Assembly: GCA_950022295.1 (NCBI GenBank)
Contig: OX465600.1
Location: 7,936,001-8,000,000, forward strand
Origin: Bromus sterilis
Lineage: Eukaryota; Streptophyta; Magnoliopsida; Poales; Poaceae
Direction: 5' to 3'
Length of the DNA stretch: 64,000 bases
Below the pieces are notes generated by a model. It was not told the DNA's origin, ran no database searches, and saw only the letters and a program-made list of their open reading frames with translations. Made by a program: the position numbers and the translations under genes. Positions 1 through 11,639 of this stretch are shown here, piece after piece; position 1 is the stretch's first letter, and every line of letters begins with the position of its first letter.

Positions 1-1465
1 TTTAAAGGTATCATATTGGTCGATCATGTGTGCATGAAAAACTCGGAGTAGAGCCCGAGGAAGATAGAAATGGTCTCTGGGGCGGTTTCACCTTCATGCT
101 TCATAGAGTACTTTGGACCCGCTTTCTCGAGGAAGGCAGAAATGGTTTGCGATCGAGCTTGATCTCTTCAACGCCCAAAAAAGGTTGCGAGCTTTTTGAC
201 TGATTTTTTCTTTCTTGTGTGGCGTGGCGACCCAAGTTTCAAAGGCGGCAGCGTACGCCGTGCGCCGGCCGGACGGAACCAAGTCTGGTTTCCTCAAGAG
301 GGCGCCGTGTCGTCGTCCGTGGCGACGCGCGCACGTTGATGCTCAATTGCTCATGCGACCCAAACCGTTAAACCCTCTTCATGAATGAAATGCAACGCTG
401 ATTACTTTTCGTTAAAAAAAACCGTTAAACCCTGCATCCGATTTCCAGCTGGTACGTTATTCGTACTCTCTTACTCCAAGTCTCCAAGCGGGTTCAATCA
501 ATCAATCAATCAGCTTAGAAGGAAGAAGCGTTCCACGACGCAGCATCATCCAAGTAGTATTCAACAGCCGGCCGTCCTCCGCCGTCGCGCGTCATCCGTC
601 CCGGAGCCCGGGACTCGCCGGACGTCCACGCGCGCACGGCTCTCCCTCTCCTCCTCCCCACCCAAGCACACACAATAGCGACGGATCGAGCCGAAAGTGG
701 AAACAAGAAAATCTCAAATCCACCTTTAGTTACTGACCATAAAAATCTCTAGGCTTTTCGCAACTGAAGAACGTGATGGCTCAACACTTCACCGCGCGAT
801 GGAACTGATAAGCACGCCTCCATAGCAAGACGTCGTCGTCCTAGTACTGCACCTTTTTGACGTAGATCGTCCTGCTTGGAGGTACTAATCGATCCATGAA
901 TCATGAATGGGTGCGTATGGAGGATTAGAAGTTACCGTCTCTGATCTCGCACGCACGAACGCACTTGGACTTCATGGCCAGGCTAGCTTCACCATCATGC
1001 CTCTGCCTCATACATACATACATCATTTGCCCTGCCCTGCCTAGCCGAGCAAGGCAGAAATGGTCTGCCGTCGAGCTTGATCTCAACGTCGAAAGCAGTT
1101 GCCAACTTTTGGACTTATTTTCTTCTGTGGCGACCGCCGACCGGAGCTTAAAGGCAGCAGCGTATGTTCGTAAGGACGTGGTTCCATTGCCAGGAAGAAA
1201 GTATAGTTCCCGTGTCGGTCACGACACACACGCAAGACTGATGCACATGCGTGCGACCAAGCCGTTAACCCTGCATCCAACTCCCCCATCCAGCTTTTCA
1301 ATTTCCCGAATAAAAAGTCCCCGGCAAGCTTTGCAGCGACACCTACTCTGTTATTTGAGTTGGGGAATCTTCAATGCGACTCTTAAAACAAACATAATAT
1401 TCGATTCCGTATACAACCTTGTGACCAAAGTTCGAATCCTATCAGAAACGAATTTCTGATGCCTT
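1..1465. repeat. Decayed duplicated non-coding unit, copy 1
   Basis: No gene is visible. Blocks here recur further right in the same order: 560-760 resembles 3180-3330, 4430-4580 and 5940-6130 (shared words such as ACTCGCCGGA and AATCCACCTTT); 765-960 resembles 6650-6880; 1073-1165 resembles both 160-260 and 6910-7020. The copies differ by many substitutions and indels. They look like remnants of a segmental duplication of upstream-type sequence whose coding parts are gone. The open frames in this stretch are short and not conserved between copies. Confidence 0.55.
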
Positions 1466-2690
1466 ATTAAGAAGGGCTTATTCTATAAAGCTATGACCTG
1501 GATGCTAGTGCCCAGGGATCTTTTTTTTTCAATTCCGTATACATTGATACAAGAATCGGAAATCCAACTACATTTCGTAAATGTTCGTCCACGCCCAATC
1601 ACAATCAGAATCAATCGGGTTCCAAATGCGTAGCAATAAGAGAAAATTATAACGTCCAATTACAATAAAAAAAGTGAATATTCATTTTTTTATGTCATAT
1701 CACCAAATTCGAGCCAAAAAAGGACAGCCCACTCCGAACCGTTGTCCGTGCTTCCACGTTCACTCCGTCGTTGGTGACTCCACATCAGAAGGGATGTGAA
1801 ACATCCACTTGCCCGTCCTCGAAACTGGCTGATAGGGATAGGCCCAGCTAAGGGCTCAAACCCATAAAAGTTATAACCCATGAGGGAGTGTTATCTACTT
1901 TGATTAAGAATTGATCCTAGCTATTTTACAGTCGGCCAAAGACGAATGATCCAAGGCAGATCCAATTGTCCAGTGGAAAGCCAAGTGATGACTACGTCAA
2001 TCATTATCACACGTAGGCATTAAAGATGAACATTACTCAACGCTTAATACGGTTAAATACTTGAATCACTTGATTTCGTCATCGACGACTAGGGATGAAA
2101 TTGGTGTGGAAACGTTCCGCTTTTTTGGAGGAAAAACGAAAATGAAGATGAAATATGAAAATAAAAATGGAATTTTCCAAAACAGAAATGAAAGTTGATT
2201 TTTTTTACGTGGAAACGGAAATAAAAATGAAATGACCTTTTCCACTGGAACAAACATGAAACTGAACTTTTTATTTCCGTGAGTACGGAACTTCTGAGGT
2301 TACTATGAGATTATACTTGCTTTGCATCCCAAGTACCAAAAAAGACACAATGATAGAATGTCTAAAATGGTTCGTGTGAGGCATAACTTATATGATCACA
2401 CACGTACTCAACTTAATCTATATACTTAGTTGTCTAGTAGAACTAAGATATTGCGCTAAGTCACTAATATATTCATATTGTCTTGTAACCATGTCAACAA
2501 GTGTTTAAGTTATTTTTATTGTTCTATGGATCAAGGGGTTTTAAGTTCCGATAACATCCATTTCTAATGAAGGAGGAGCTCTTCTGAACCGTAAGATGCG
2601 CACATCGCATGCATTCATTTGACACGATCATCAGCAACGCGAGCACGTATCAAATGTATCATGATCGTAGCTTAAGGAGAACTATCCAAT
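1466..2690. other. AT-rich intergenic stretch, no gene seen
   Basis: No supported coding region. Part of it (about 2085-2270) is A-rich with repeated GAAAATGAA-like words and CGTTTCC-like ends. This resembles a degenerate non-autonomous DNA transposon common in grasses, but I could not define its ends. Confidence 0.3.
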
Positions 2691-2694
2691 TATT

Positions 2695-3109
2695 CAAATA
2701 CCCTGAATTTGTAGGGTGAATCGCCGCGACGTCGACCGGGTCTATCCGTAGAGCGCTGTGCTGCGGGGATCGCTATCGAGTGTGCATCAAGACAAGGTAC
2801 AAGTCGCTTGAGCTGTTCTTACCGGAGCAGTTCAGTTTTCTAGCAGTGCATCAAGATAAGATAGCACTATTAGTGACTAGCTGCTGAAGTATTCAACAAC
2901 AGTCCTATTCTTGCTTTCGGACACGCTCACTAGCTGCTGAAGTGATGGATCACGTACTAGCCATCTCCTCTGCCGCTGTAGTAGCAATCATGCATGATGA
3001 ATCGATGATGATCAACCAGGCCGGAGACTGTTGGGAACAGCCAGCCACAGCCGACAGCACTCCACTCCAAAAACCCCAACTCGGCTAGACCGGCACATAG
3101 GGCGACTTG
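2695..3109. repeat. Decayed duplicated unit, copy 2 (left part)
   Basis: 2715-2800 (GGTGAATCGC... GACGTCGA...) matches 5574-5660 with substitutions. 2880-2960 matches 5760-5850 (shared ATTC(A)GCAACAG, CTATTC(C/T)TGCTTT and GGACACGCT words). No coding capacity is seen. Confidence 0.5.
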
Positions 3110-3419
3110 GAGAGGTCGTCCTGGCCCGACCAGTGCCCAGTAGCCAGCCACTGTGGTTGCAAATTGCAATGGCGCCCCGTCGAGCCGAGCGTCATCCGTC
3201 CCGGAGTCCAGACTCGCCGGACCTCCATGGGCGCACGGCTCTCCTCCTCCCCATCCAAGCGCAACAGCAGACAACTATAGCGATGGATGAAGCCGAAAGT
3301 GAAAAATCTCAAATCCACCTTTGGTCACTGACCATAAAACCTCTGATAGCATTTCCTGGTAACGCACTGGTGCGCTTGCCCACGGTTGCACTTGATCGCA
3401 GCTATACGTGTGTTCATGT
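3110..3419 (+). repeat. 310-bp direct duplication, copy A
   Basis: Nearly identical to 4334-4656, from GAGAGGTCGTCC to TGTGTTCATGT. Only scattered single-base differences and one short insertion in copy B are seen, so this duplication is much younger than the surrounding decayed units. The sequence continues the upstream-type repeat and carries no conserved open frame. Confidence 0.85.
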
Positions 3420-4333
3420 CTATCTATTATAAACTAAAAGTAAAATACGGATCAAAAATAGACAAATAGCTAAAAAATCCCACGTTAATCAGAAACATCC
3501 AGCCTTTCATTAGGTGGACCCTTGCAAATTAAGTCATTATGGATGGATGAGATGTATCGATGAAAACTAGAAAGAGACACCCTGGAAAAAAAACTGAAGA
3601 GGGAATACGTACATCTAAACAAAACTGACATGTACATCCTTCCTGATTTAATCCCAAGTTCCCAACCGATGCTTCCATCTTCCCATCCTCACACGTACAA
3701 CTAATAAAAACCTAGCACGCTGCAAGATCACTATCGCCTGCTTTTACAATTGATCCGGCTGCTAAGCATCTCTAACCCTGGCCACTTCGACGCCGCGCTT
3801 ACTTGAAGTAGATGCACGACTAGCTACTCAAAGGTAATCAGCCATGCACTACACTTGCAACCATGTGCTCTAGCCCTCCCATTAGGCAAACCTAGGCCTT
3901 GCTAGATCTTTGATCATGTATGGTACTCCATCCAATCCACAAAATCTATCGCCAGAAAACAACATAAGCAGTGCAATTCATACGTGTAACATGTGACTTT
4001 TTTTTGGATCGGAGTTAGTACTAATTTGCTCCATCTAACGTAAATCCTAGGACAATGATCGATACTGTGGACCTCCAATGCTGGTCCATATAACCCGCAA
4101 ATAGTCATAAACATATGTCAATCCCTTTAAAGCACCACAAAATAATTACCATTATACTTTAATAATAGCCAATTGAGACATTCAAGTTGAAAGAAATAAC
4201 CGACCATGCCATTGTCATAAACAAAAATGTTTCTAGCACCGAATCAAATCGTGGTGAGGCGTAGCCCACAAGCTCATATGAATTTTATAGGAAGAGTAAA
4301 TTCACACAAAATAGTAACAAAATTCAAACATAT
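3420..4333. other. Intergenic stretch, nothing recognised
   Basis: AT-rich sequence between the two copies of the 310-bp duplication. No gene, terminal repeat or structural RNA was recognised. Confidence 0.4.
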
Positions 4334-4656
4334 GAGAGGTCGTCCTGGCCCGACCAGTGCCCAGTAGCCAGACACTGTGGTTGCAAATTGCAATGGCGCC
4401 CCGTCGAGCCGAGCGTCATCCGTCCCGGAGTCCAAACTCGCCGGACCTCCATGGGCGCACGGCACTCCTCCTCCCCATCCAAGCGCAACAGCAGACAACT
4501 ATAGCAGACAGCTATAGCGATGGATGAAGCCGAAAGTGAAAAATCTCTAATCCACCTTTGGTCACTGACCATAAAACCTCTGATAGCATTTCCTGGTGAC
4601 GCACTGGTGCGCTTGCCCACGGTTGCACTTGATCGCAGCTATACGTGTGTTCATGT
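4334..4656 (+). repeat. 310-bp direct duplication, copy B
   Basis: Second copy of 3110-3419. It carries a small internal duplication near 4490-4518, where AACTATAGCAGACAGCTATAG replaces a single AACTATAG, which explains its 13 extra bases. Confidence 0.85.
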
Positions 4657-4689
4657 TAATCTAAAGAAAGAACATAAAATCAGTTGACA

Positions 4690-4870
4690 TGTAATTCGTT
4701 CTCTAGTCCTAACACCTGAATACGACCTAGTGCATTGTTAACCGTGGATCGTGATAACAAAATAATCCGTCCCCATTGCAAAATGGACGTCATCCATGAT
4801 CCATGAGCACATTTTAATCGGTTCCCGCCAACTATGTACTACGTGCCGTGGGATGCAAATCCTCACTTGT
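4690..4870. repeat. Diverged repeat pair with 6248-6420
   Basis: Shares GCATTGTTAACCGTGGA, ATGGACGTCATC and CGGTTCCCGCC with 6270-6390 in the same order. Part of the upstream-type duplicated unit. Confidence 0.6.
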
Positions 4871-5569
4871 AACTAAATCATCGAAAGACACCCCTGGAGC
4901 TCCTTTATGCCCGTGCTTTATTCTAGCGGCACTTCTCAAAACTTTGAATTTCATCATTGATGTAAATGTGCGAATGGGGATAGCATACATGACTTTTAAA
5001 ATGGATAAATGTGAAAGAAATGGGTCTATGATGACCACGTCATGGAAACTGTAGATTTAATTGAGTGAGGTAGGTAAGGATTGGCGGGAATAACAAAAGG
5101 CGAGAAGACAAAAGGAAGGGAAGAAGAATTGGCGGGAAGAAGAAAGGGTGGAAAGAAGAATTGGTGGATAGAATAAACGGTGAGAAGAAGAAAAGGGGGA
5201 TGAAGAATTGGCAGGATGCAGCAACAACGAGTAAAATAAATTGTAGAGAAATGAATGGAAAAAATTAGAAAATTGTCGATCAACTAGAGACCGACAACTT
5301 GTCGTCGGTAGACGCGCTGCCGACAGTTCCTTATCGGTACACAAACGATCGATAGCTTCATATGGAACCTACCACGTCGATTTGAGGACTTGTTGGTACA
5401 TAGCTGATCGACTGGGAACTGTCGTACTTGATGCCCATGAAATTTTAAAAATCAATTTGCATGGCTACAATATTCGCTTGAATCGTAGGCAGCACGGGCC
5501 AAAACGAGAGACGTATGTGCATGGGAGCTCAGGGAAAACGATCGAAATTGAATCCCCTGTCCTCTGCAT
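4871..5569. other. Intergenic, purine-rich tract
   Basis: 5090-5230 is strongly purine-biased on the plus strand, with repeated GAAGAA and GGCGGGAAGAAG-like words. The opposite strand therefore gives serine/leucine/phenylalanine-rich open frames that I regard as artefacts. No gene seen. Confidence 0.4.
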
Positions 5570-6786
5570 GTACGGTGAATCGCTTTGCGACGTCGAGCAG
5601 GTCTATCTAGAGAGCCCTGTGCATTGGGATCGCCATCGACTGTCGAGTGCATCAAGATTTATTTATTTATTGGCTTGTGTGGCACTAACTACCACTCGCT
5701 AGTCGCCAAGGGGAATAATCAGATAGAAGCGTTGTACAGTATGAGTGTATGACGTAGCATTATCCAAGTATTCAGCAACAGCCCTATTCCTGCTTTTGGA
5801 CACGCTTATTAGCGGCTTAGAGTGCTGGATTACGTATACTTAGCCCATCTCCTCTGTCGCTGCAGTGGTAACGACGGTGACCAGGCAAGGCCCGGTAGTA
5901 TTGGCACAAGCTCAGCTAGGTTTAGCGGCAATAGCACCGTGCAGATTCGTAGGAGACTCGCCGGAGCTCCACGCGCGCACGGCTCTCCTTCTATCTCCCC
6001 CAACCAACCCCAACGGCAGCCAAGCTATAGGGACGGACCAAAAGCGACGGATGGAGCCGAAAGGGGGGAAATAGTCTCAATTCTCCAATCCACCTTTAGT
6101 TACTTGACCGTAAAATCTCAAGGCTTTTCCCTGATTATTACGTGCGGCCGCCGCTTTACCAACCTGTTGCACTCATCGCTAGCTGTTATATCTTGTGTTA
6201 ATTTAATGAGAAATCAAACACTTGATATAAGGTTCGTTCACTAGTTTTAACGTCTGATCACGACCTAACGCATTGTTAACCGTGGACCATCGTGATAACA
6301 AATATATTCCGTCCCCTTCCTTACGCACAATGGACGTCATCGGCGATCCATGGGCACATTTTAAATCGGTTCCCGCCTACTACGTACGTATGTACGTACG
6401 TGCCGGGGGCTGCAAATCCGCAGGGCGGCTGGTTTGGTCCATCCACAATTCTTAAATCTTAGCTGCAAATTAAGCATGGCCAGTGGGCTAGTATTATTTT
6501 CCTCAGCTCCTCGCCGCCATTGTTAACAGCCAAGTAGCTGTCAGTGCGTGGATGGACTCCTGCTCCGTTCCCGCATAATTCACAAGTTCATCAAGCTTTT
6601 CCTTGCAGCACTATCGTATGGTTATTTTATCCATTTGGCTAACGGAAGAACGTGAGATCTGAACGGTTTTGGCTGGCACAATGAAATTAGTAAGCGCGCT
6701 TCAGAAAGGTAGACGTCGTCGTCCCTCCTTTTGATTGATCCTTCCTCCGCAAGGGTATCGATTCGATTAGATTAGATTGATGGATC

Positions 6787-6823
<37 letters not shown>

Positions 6824-7135
6824 AGGATTATGAATTAATCGATCGTCGCTGATTACGCACGCACGCACTTGGACTTGTAGAGAATTCGAGAAAGGCAAAG
6901 AAGAAAAGCTTGCGATGGAGCTTTACCGATCCGTTCAATTCAACGTGGGAAAAGGCGGTCGAGCTTTTCAGTCTGATTTTCTTCTGTTTTGTGGCGATGG
7001 AAGTTTCCAGGAGGACGTATAGCAAACAGTGCATGCATGGGCAAGCTCTGAGTCTGAAGTCTGAACTCCGGAGGGAGCAGGAGAAAATGGCAAGACGTAG
7101 AGGTAGTAGAACCATTGTTCCCTCTTACTAATTCC
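5570..7135. repeat. Decayed duplicated unit, copy 3
   Basis: Contains the counterparts of the blocks listed for 1-1465 and 2695-4870, in the order 5574-5660, 5760-5850, 5940-6130, 6248-6420, 6650-6880, 6910-7020. This is the most complete copy and lies directly before the upstream region of the first HIPP gene. No open frame is shared with the other copies. Confidence 0.5.
6789..6822. repeat. (TG)17 microsatellite
   Basis: Uninterrupted TG dinucleotide run, likely length-polymorphic. Confidence 0.95.
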
Positions 7136-7884
7136 TGGCCGTGGTGTCCCGCTGACCGGCGGGCCGTAGATCCTGGATCGAACTGGTGACCGTCTCCGTC
7201 ACCGTGGCAGGCAGCAACGACGACGGTGGCCGGCGATCAAATCGAATCGAATCCCACCGCAATTGGCAAAAGCCAGCGACAGCACTGCACTACACTCCAA
7301 TGGCCACCAGATCGACCAATCGATCCGCCACTGCTAGTGCTCGATCTCCCAATCCCAAGTCAGCCGGTCAATGCCCTCCAGCAGCTGCCCAGCCCCGACG
7401 CCACGTGCCCATTCGTACGCTCTACGAGACGACCCGGCAAGGTCGTCGCCGTCCCAGCCCGTGGTCACCGCGCCCGGCATGGCCATGCCCCGGCGCGCCC
7501 ACTGGCCCCGCCGCGCGCGTCACGGATCCTTCCAGGCTCCCCACACCGCCACGCGCACGCGGCTCGCCTCCGTACTATACTATGCTCTCCTCCTCCACCC
7601 ACCTGCCCAGCCCACCACACCCGCCAATGGCCGCCATAGAAAAATCCAAGGCGTCAAATCGATTTCCCTGTGATTACGTCTCGCCGCCGTGCGCTTATCC
7701 GACGCTGTTTGTTTTTTATTAGATTAGACCATAATAATCCACCGTCGGTATTTGATTCTACGGAGGATCCGCCCCAGGGGGAGCTTCGTCGCGGCTTCCT
7801 TGGCCCCGACGCAAGTGCCGGGCAGGCCTTCTTCTCGCCACGGCCGGTCGCGGTCCGGTTGCCTGCCGCCCCTGACCTCCCGCC

Positions 7885-7891
7885 TATAAAA
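7885..7891 (+). promoter_or_regulatory. TATA box of first HIPP gene
   Basis: TATAAAA, 168 bp before the ATG at 8059. The stretch 7200-7880 is GC-rich upstream sequence without a supported gene. The CCA/CGCC-rich 5' leader after the TATA box is shared in character with the other three copies. Confidence 0.7.
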
Positions 7892-8058
7892 CCTGTGGCC
7901 CGTCACTCCCCATATGCACCAAAGCCATTTGTCCGTCGCCAAACTCAGAGCCATAGAATCCATCGCCAGAGAGACAGAGACACACAGTCACAGTTCACGC
8001 CGGCCGCACTCCCATTTCGCCGAGAGCAATTAGCCGCCGTTGAAGCACCCTCGCCGCC

Positions 8059-8814
8059 ATGAAGGTGCGTGATTGCTTGCTTGCCATCGATCGATCAAGC
8101 TCGGGGTTTTATTTGGGGGTTCATGGTTCTGCTCCGAGGGCTTTGCTGATTTGTTTCTCTTCTGTGACGGCTGCAGAAGGTTGTGCTGAAGCTGGACGTG
8201 CACGACGACCGCCACAAGGCCAAGGCGCTCAAGGCCGTCTCCGGCCTCCACGGTACGACCTCCCTCACACCCATCCTCCCCGTTCCCCTCCTTCCATCTC
8301 GCCGCCGTATCTTGCTCTGCTTCGCGGTCGCAGACAGGGTCGTAATTACGGGCGGAATTGACGGCCGGAATCCTCATCCGTATCTGAACTTCCTTTTTGT
8401 TCGACTGGCTCAGGCATCGACTCCCTCGGCGTGGACATGAAGGACCAGAAGATGACCATAGTGGGCACCGTCGACCCCGTCGCCGTCGTCGGCAAGCTGC
8501 GCAAGTCCTTCCCCGGCGTGCAGATCGTCTCCGTCGGCCCGGCCAAGGAGGAGAAGAAGGACGGCGGCGGAGACAAGAAGGACGCCGCCGGCGGGGACAA
8601 GAAGAAAGAGGGCGGCGACAAGAAGGACGGCGACAAGAAAGACGGGGACAAGAAGGACGGCGACAAGAAAGACGACAAGAAGGACGGCAAGCAGCAGGCC
8701 ATGCCGATGTACCCGCCCTACGGCTACGCGCACTACGGCTACCCGCCGCCGCCGCCGCCCCGCTACGTCGTCCACAGCGCCGAGGACGACCCCAACTCCT
8801 GCGTCATCTGCTGA
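8059..8814 (+). CDS. Heavy-metal-associated isoprenylated plant protein (HIPP), copy 1
   Basis: Three exons: 8059-8064, 8177-8252, 8414-8814, all with GT-AG introns; 160 residues. Exon 1 is only ATG AAG. Residues about 3-72 form an HMA-type (beta-alpha-beta-beta-alpha-beta) domain beginning KKVVLKLDVHDDR. The canonical metal-binding CxxC is absent; DVHDD stands at that place. A lysine/aspartate/glycine linker of repeated GDKKD units follows, then a tyrosine/proline-rich stretch (YPPYGY, PPPPPP), then the C-terminus CVIC, a CaaX prenylation box. Known HIPPs are prenylated, membrane- or nucleus-associated proteins implicated in metal handling and stress. Without CxxC, metal binding by the usual mode is unlikely, and a protein-interaction role is an inference. 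The start is supported by the same MKK start and splice sites in four paralogs. The linker is longest in this copy. Confidence 0.93.
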
Positions 8815-9539
8815 TCGGCAATGCACGCGCCTCCGCCGCCCACGACCATCCACTTGTACATTCCGTCGCTGTCCGGTCCTGCCTGCCTGACGCTGCCGGT
8901 GGTTGGTGGTTGCTGTACTCATCAGCCTACCTCTCCGCTGCCGCAGCGATCGACGGCGTGCGTTACAGATACATATACGACGACAGTGTAATCGCCGGTT
9001 GCATCGATCGACAGGTGCTCTTGTTTGGCTTATTTTTGGAAAGATGCAGTAGCAGCAGTAGTAGTATTACCTGCATATGCTGGTGAGTTTGTAGAGTGCG
9101 TACTCGAGAGTGAGAAGGACTATAAGTTCGAGAATATACTGCCAAGCTGTTCTGAAAACTGCTTATGTTTGTTCTCCCCTGATGGGAAAATCATTATAGT
9201 AGTATCATTAAATCCGGCTTTACTGAAATTCATGAGATTGTATTGTCATGAAGTCGCTGTCGATATTTCAGTATGATTATGAAGTTTTGTTGCCAATATA
9301 GCATTGTAATGATCGTAACTCTGCAGTTTAAGCACTCACAAAACAAAAACTCTGTAGTTTAAGTGTTTAACCGAGAAATGGGCTTCAAGCAATTTCCTTG
9401 CATACTTCAATCGTTCTTTGGGATCAGGGTAATGAAAGAGGAACTGATGCTTTGCAAGTTAACTCTTCCATGATATAAAATCATCAATCAACTTATTGAA
9501 ATCAGTGGGCAATAAACAACTCCCGGTATGCCTTAATAA
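8815..9539. other. 3' UTR and downstream flank of HIPP copy 1
   Basis: 8850-9060 contains TTGTACATT, CATCAGCCTA, GATCGACGGCG and a TTTGGCTT(A/C)TTTTTGG block that recur after the HIPP pseudogene (12229-12420) and partly after copy 2. This shows that the duplicated unit included the 3' UTR. Nothing else is recognised to 9539. Confidence 0.6.
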
Positions 9540-9990
9540 ACTATGTGTTGAACCCATCATACCCTAAATCTTTATGAGATGTCGTAGTCTTAACCACTTC
9601 ATCAATTTATTATTTTGTGATAGGCACCTCTAGAATCTGAAGACCTTCTCTTCTGCTAATCAAACCTTGGGGGTCAAGCAAATTGTGTCTGAACAGAGGA
9701 TCCTAGTCTCTGCTTAAAGGCCCTCCATAGAATAGCATCTCTGGAAGAATGTTCATGATGTTACTGACCTTGTTCATCTTGCATAACATAATTTACACTC
9801 CATGATTGAGACAAGTAAAACAGATCCAACTTCTAATTATTGCATTAAAGACAAACTTGTCATTAAATTTTTCGCCATCTTTGTTTCTATTATCAGAGTA
9901 TCTAATATAGTTGAAATCCTCCGAAATTAGCCAACCCATGTCATTAGTCATATGAAATTAGCCTACCGCCATAATTGTGATGTTTCCCTT
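9540..9990 (-). pseudogene. Decayed LINE fragment (endonuclease to RT start)
   Basis: On the minus strand, 9990 to about 9830 reads WLISEDFNYIRYSDNRNK followed by FNDKFVFNAII. This matches the layout of the plant LINE endonuclease block (GDFN, RN, FN). Further on come LWRAFKQRLG-like sequence, VPITK and a GYDGFNT segment corresponding to the region before the reverse transcriptase. Stops and frame breaks interrupt it, so it is an old inactive relic. No poly(A) or target duplication was found. The assignment rests on motif resemblance by eye. Confidence 0.55.
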
Positions 9991-10444
9991 TTCAGGTGTT
10001 GAGTTTTTTGGCTTCCTATACTTATAGCTCAGCCTCACTGTAGTTGAAGGAATACATAAATAATTAGGACTTCCACAATATATATGGAAGGATAGTTATG
10101 CTTTTGTTTTTCTTAGCTTTGCCAAAAAAAAATCACGCTTATGGACAATTACTTTCAGGCTACCATGAGCCCAAATAAACACAATATAAGCTTTAGATTT
10201 CTAGCACTCTATGATATCTTGGAACCTGACAATGGTATCTTCTTCTAGATAACGAACAATGCCTTGCAACAAACCATGTATTTGTCGTCGCTGAATTAGC
10301 AAATGCAACACATCAAGCGGAATAGAAGAAAAGGGACCGCTTGCCCAAGTCTCTTTTCATTTCACAGAAACTGCCAACTTGATCATTTACCATAAGTCCA
10401 TAACTGTTATTTCCTCATGATTTTTAGAGAGCTTAATAATCATG
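9991..10444. other. Possible continuation of LINE relic
   Basis: No gene seen. The strand bias and position suggest it may continue the decayed LINE, but I cannot identify a domain. Confidence 0.3.
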
Positions 10445-10510
10445 TACGCCCTCCGTTTCAAATTAGTAATCTTTTTGCACGAAGTCAACTAATTTGGAAC
10501 GGAGGGAGTA
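10445..10510. mobile_element. Stowaway-like MITE, 66 bp
   Basis: Begins TACGCCCTCCGTTTCAAATTA and ends AATTTGGAACGGAGGGAGTA. These are inverted ends flanked by TA, the Tc1/mariner target site, as in short grass Stowaway elements. It is too short to encode anything. Confidence 0.75.
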
Positions 10511-10620
10511 CAAAACAAGAAAGCCTATCTTTTCAAAGACAACTAATTTTGCACGAAGTCAACTAATTTGGAACGGAGGGAGTACAAAACATGAAAGCCT
10601 ATCTTTTCAAAGACATCTTT
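10472..10620 (+). repeat. 74-bp tandem duplication over a MITE end
   Basis: The segment from TTTGCACGAAGTC through the right end of the MITE and on to CTATCTTTTCAAAGACA occurs twice in tandem with a 74-bp period (MITE right ends at 10510 and 10584). Only one or two bases differ, so the duplication is recent. Confidence 0.85.
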
Positions 10621-10659
10621 TGGAAAAGATCAATTTATTTCATCATATGCACTTGAAGC

Positions 10660-11639
10660 ATAAATTCGTGCAAAAGGATAACTACATCTAGTATAAGCCA
10701 ATCCTTACTAAAAGTGGTGTGTCTTGCTGCCACTATTTTTCGAGGTACACAAATTTGTCTACTCCTTTTAAAACGTTAGAAAAGATTTTTGAAAACACAT
10801 TTAGTTAAGAAATGGACTTGCACTGTTGTATTTACTCTACACCAGCATATTTCAGGTAAAAAGAGGTTGAACCCTGCAATTAAATGTAGAAAGATCTAGG
10901 CTATCGTGGAAGATTTCATCGAACAAGAAAAGTAAATCTTCCTCTACTAAATGCCAAACATGTTCAAAAAAGTTGTAACTTGTAAGAGCATGTATAACCG
11001 CCGCTTCCCCCACCCCCGAAACACTTCTCAAATGTTCGGGCGGCTTGTCCGGTCACTCTTGGCGGCCACGGAGGCGGAGTTGCGCGCCTCGAGAGAGCAA
11101 TTTCTCCGTACTTGGATCTTTGAGAAGCGACAAAAGGTGGACCGCCCGCAACCTTGCAAAGGAGAAGAATCGGGTCATCAGTGCCATGACGGGACTGCCT
11201 CCACGGAAAGAGGTGATGAGTCTGACGGCTAACTCAGCTTTGGGAGTGAGCAACTCGAGCTCGATCCGTTTTGTGTCTTCGATCGATATTTTTCTGTAGA
11301 AGAAGATGGAGCCGATAGCGGCGAGTCGACGACGACAAAGAAAAAGGCGAGGGCGGGCATGGATGAAGATTTAGCTAAAATTTAAATAATATCACATCAT
11401 ATAAATACAGGAGTGATGGAAAATAGAAATACGGGAACACATATTGGCTGCATTTTTCTTTGATTCAAGCCTTCTCCCCGAAGGTACAGCTGTAGAGTAC
11501 TGACTGAGTGACTGTTCTTGGACTGGACGCCATGAGAGCTAGTCTCTAGATTTCCAGGAGGATCGTGGGCTCTTGGAGATTGATCAGGCGCCAGTGTGGA
11601 TCTACAGGACCTGCTGGCGGCGACATTTTCGTGGGACGA
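10660..11639. other. Intergenic stretch, no recognised gene
   Basis: 10980-11340 is GC-rich and has overlapping open frames on both strands, but none looks like a protein family I know and no splice-supported model emerges. It could be a captured gene fragment inside an unrecognised transposon. The rest is AT-rich. Confidence 0.3.

Noticed and set aside
1390..1530. Possible tRNA-derived SINE (GTTCGAATCCT at about 1430 plus palindrome ATCAGAAACGAATTTCTGAT)
   Set aside because: No matching A box, no A tail and no target duplication could be defined; kept as a note only.
7186..7722. 178-codon and overlapping plus-strand frames before HIPP copy 1
   Set aside because: GC-rich promoter or leader sequence open in all three frames, not conserved before the other copies.
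8346..8922. Long minus-strand open frames opposite HIPP exon 3 (also 20431-21196 and 25639-26628)
   Set aside because: They are mirror frames of the GC-rich HIPP exons. They are proline/serine- or valine/arginine-rich with no conserved start, while the plus strand has spliced, conserved genes.
10951..11299. Overlapping 93- and 84-codon frames as a captured gene
   Set aside because: No family recognised and no bounding inverted repeats or splice sites found.
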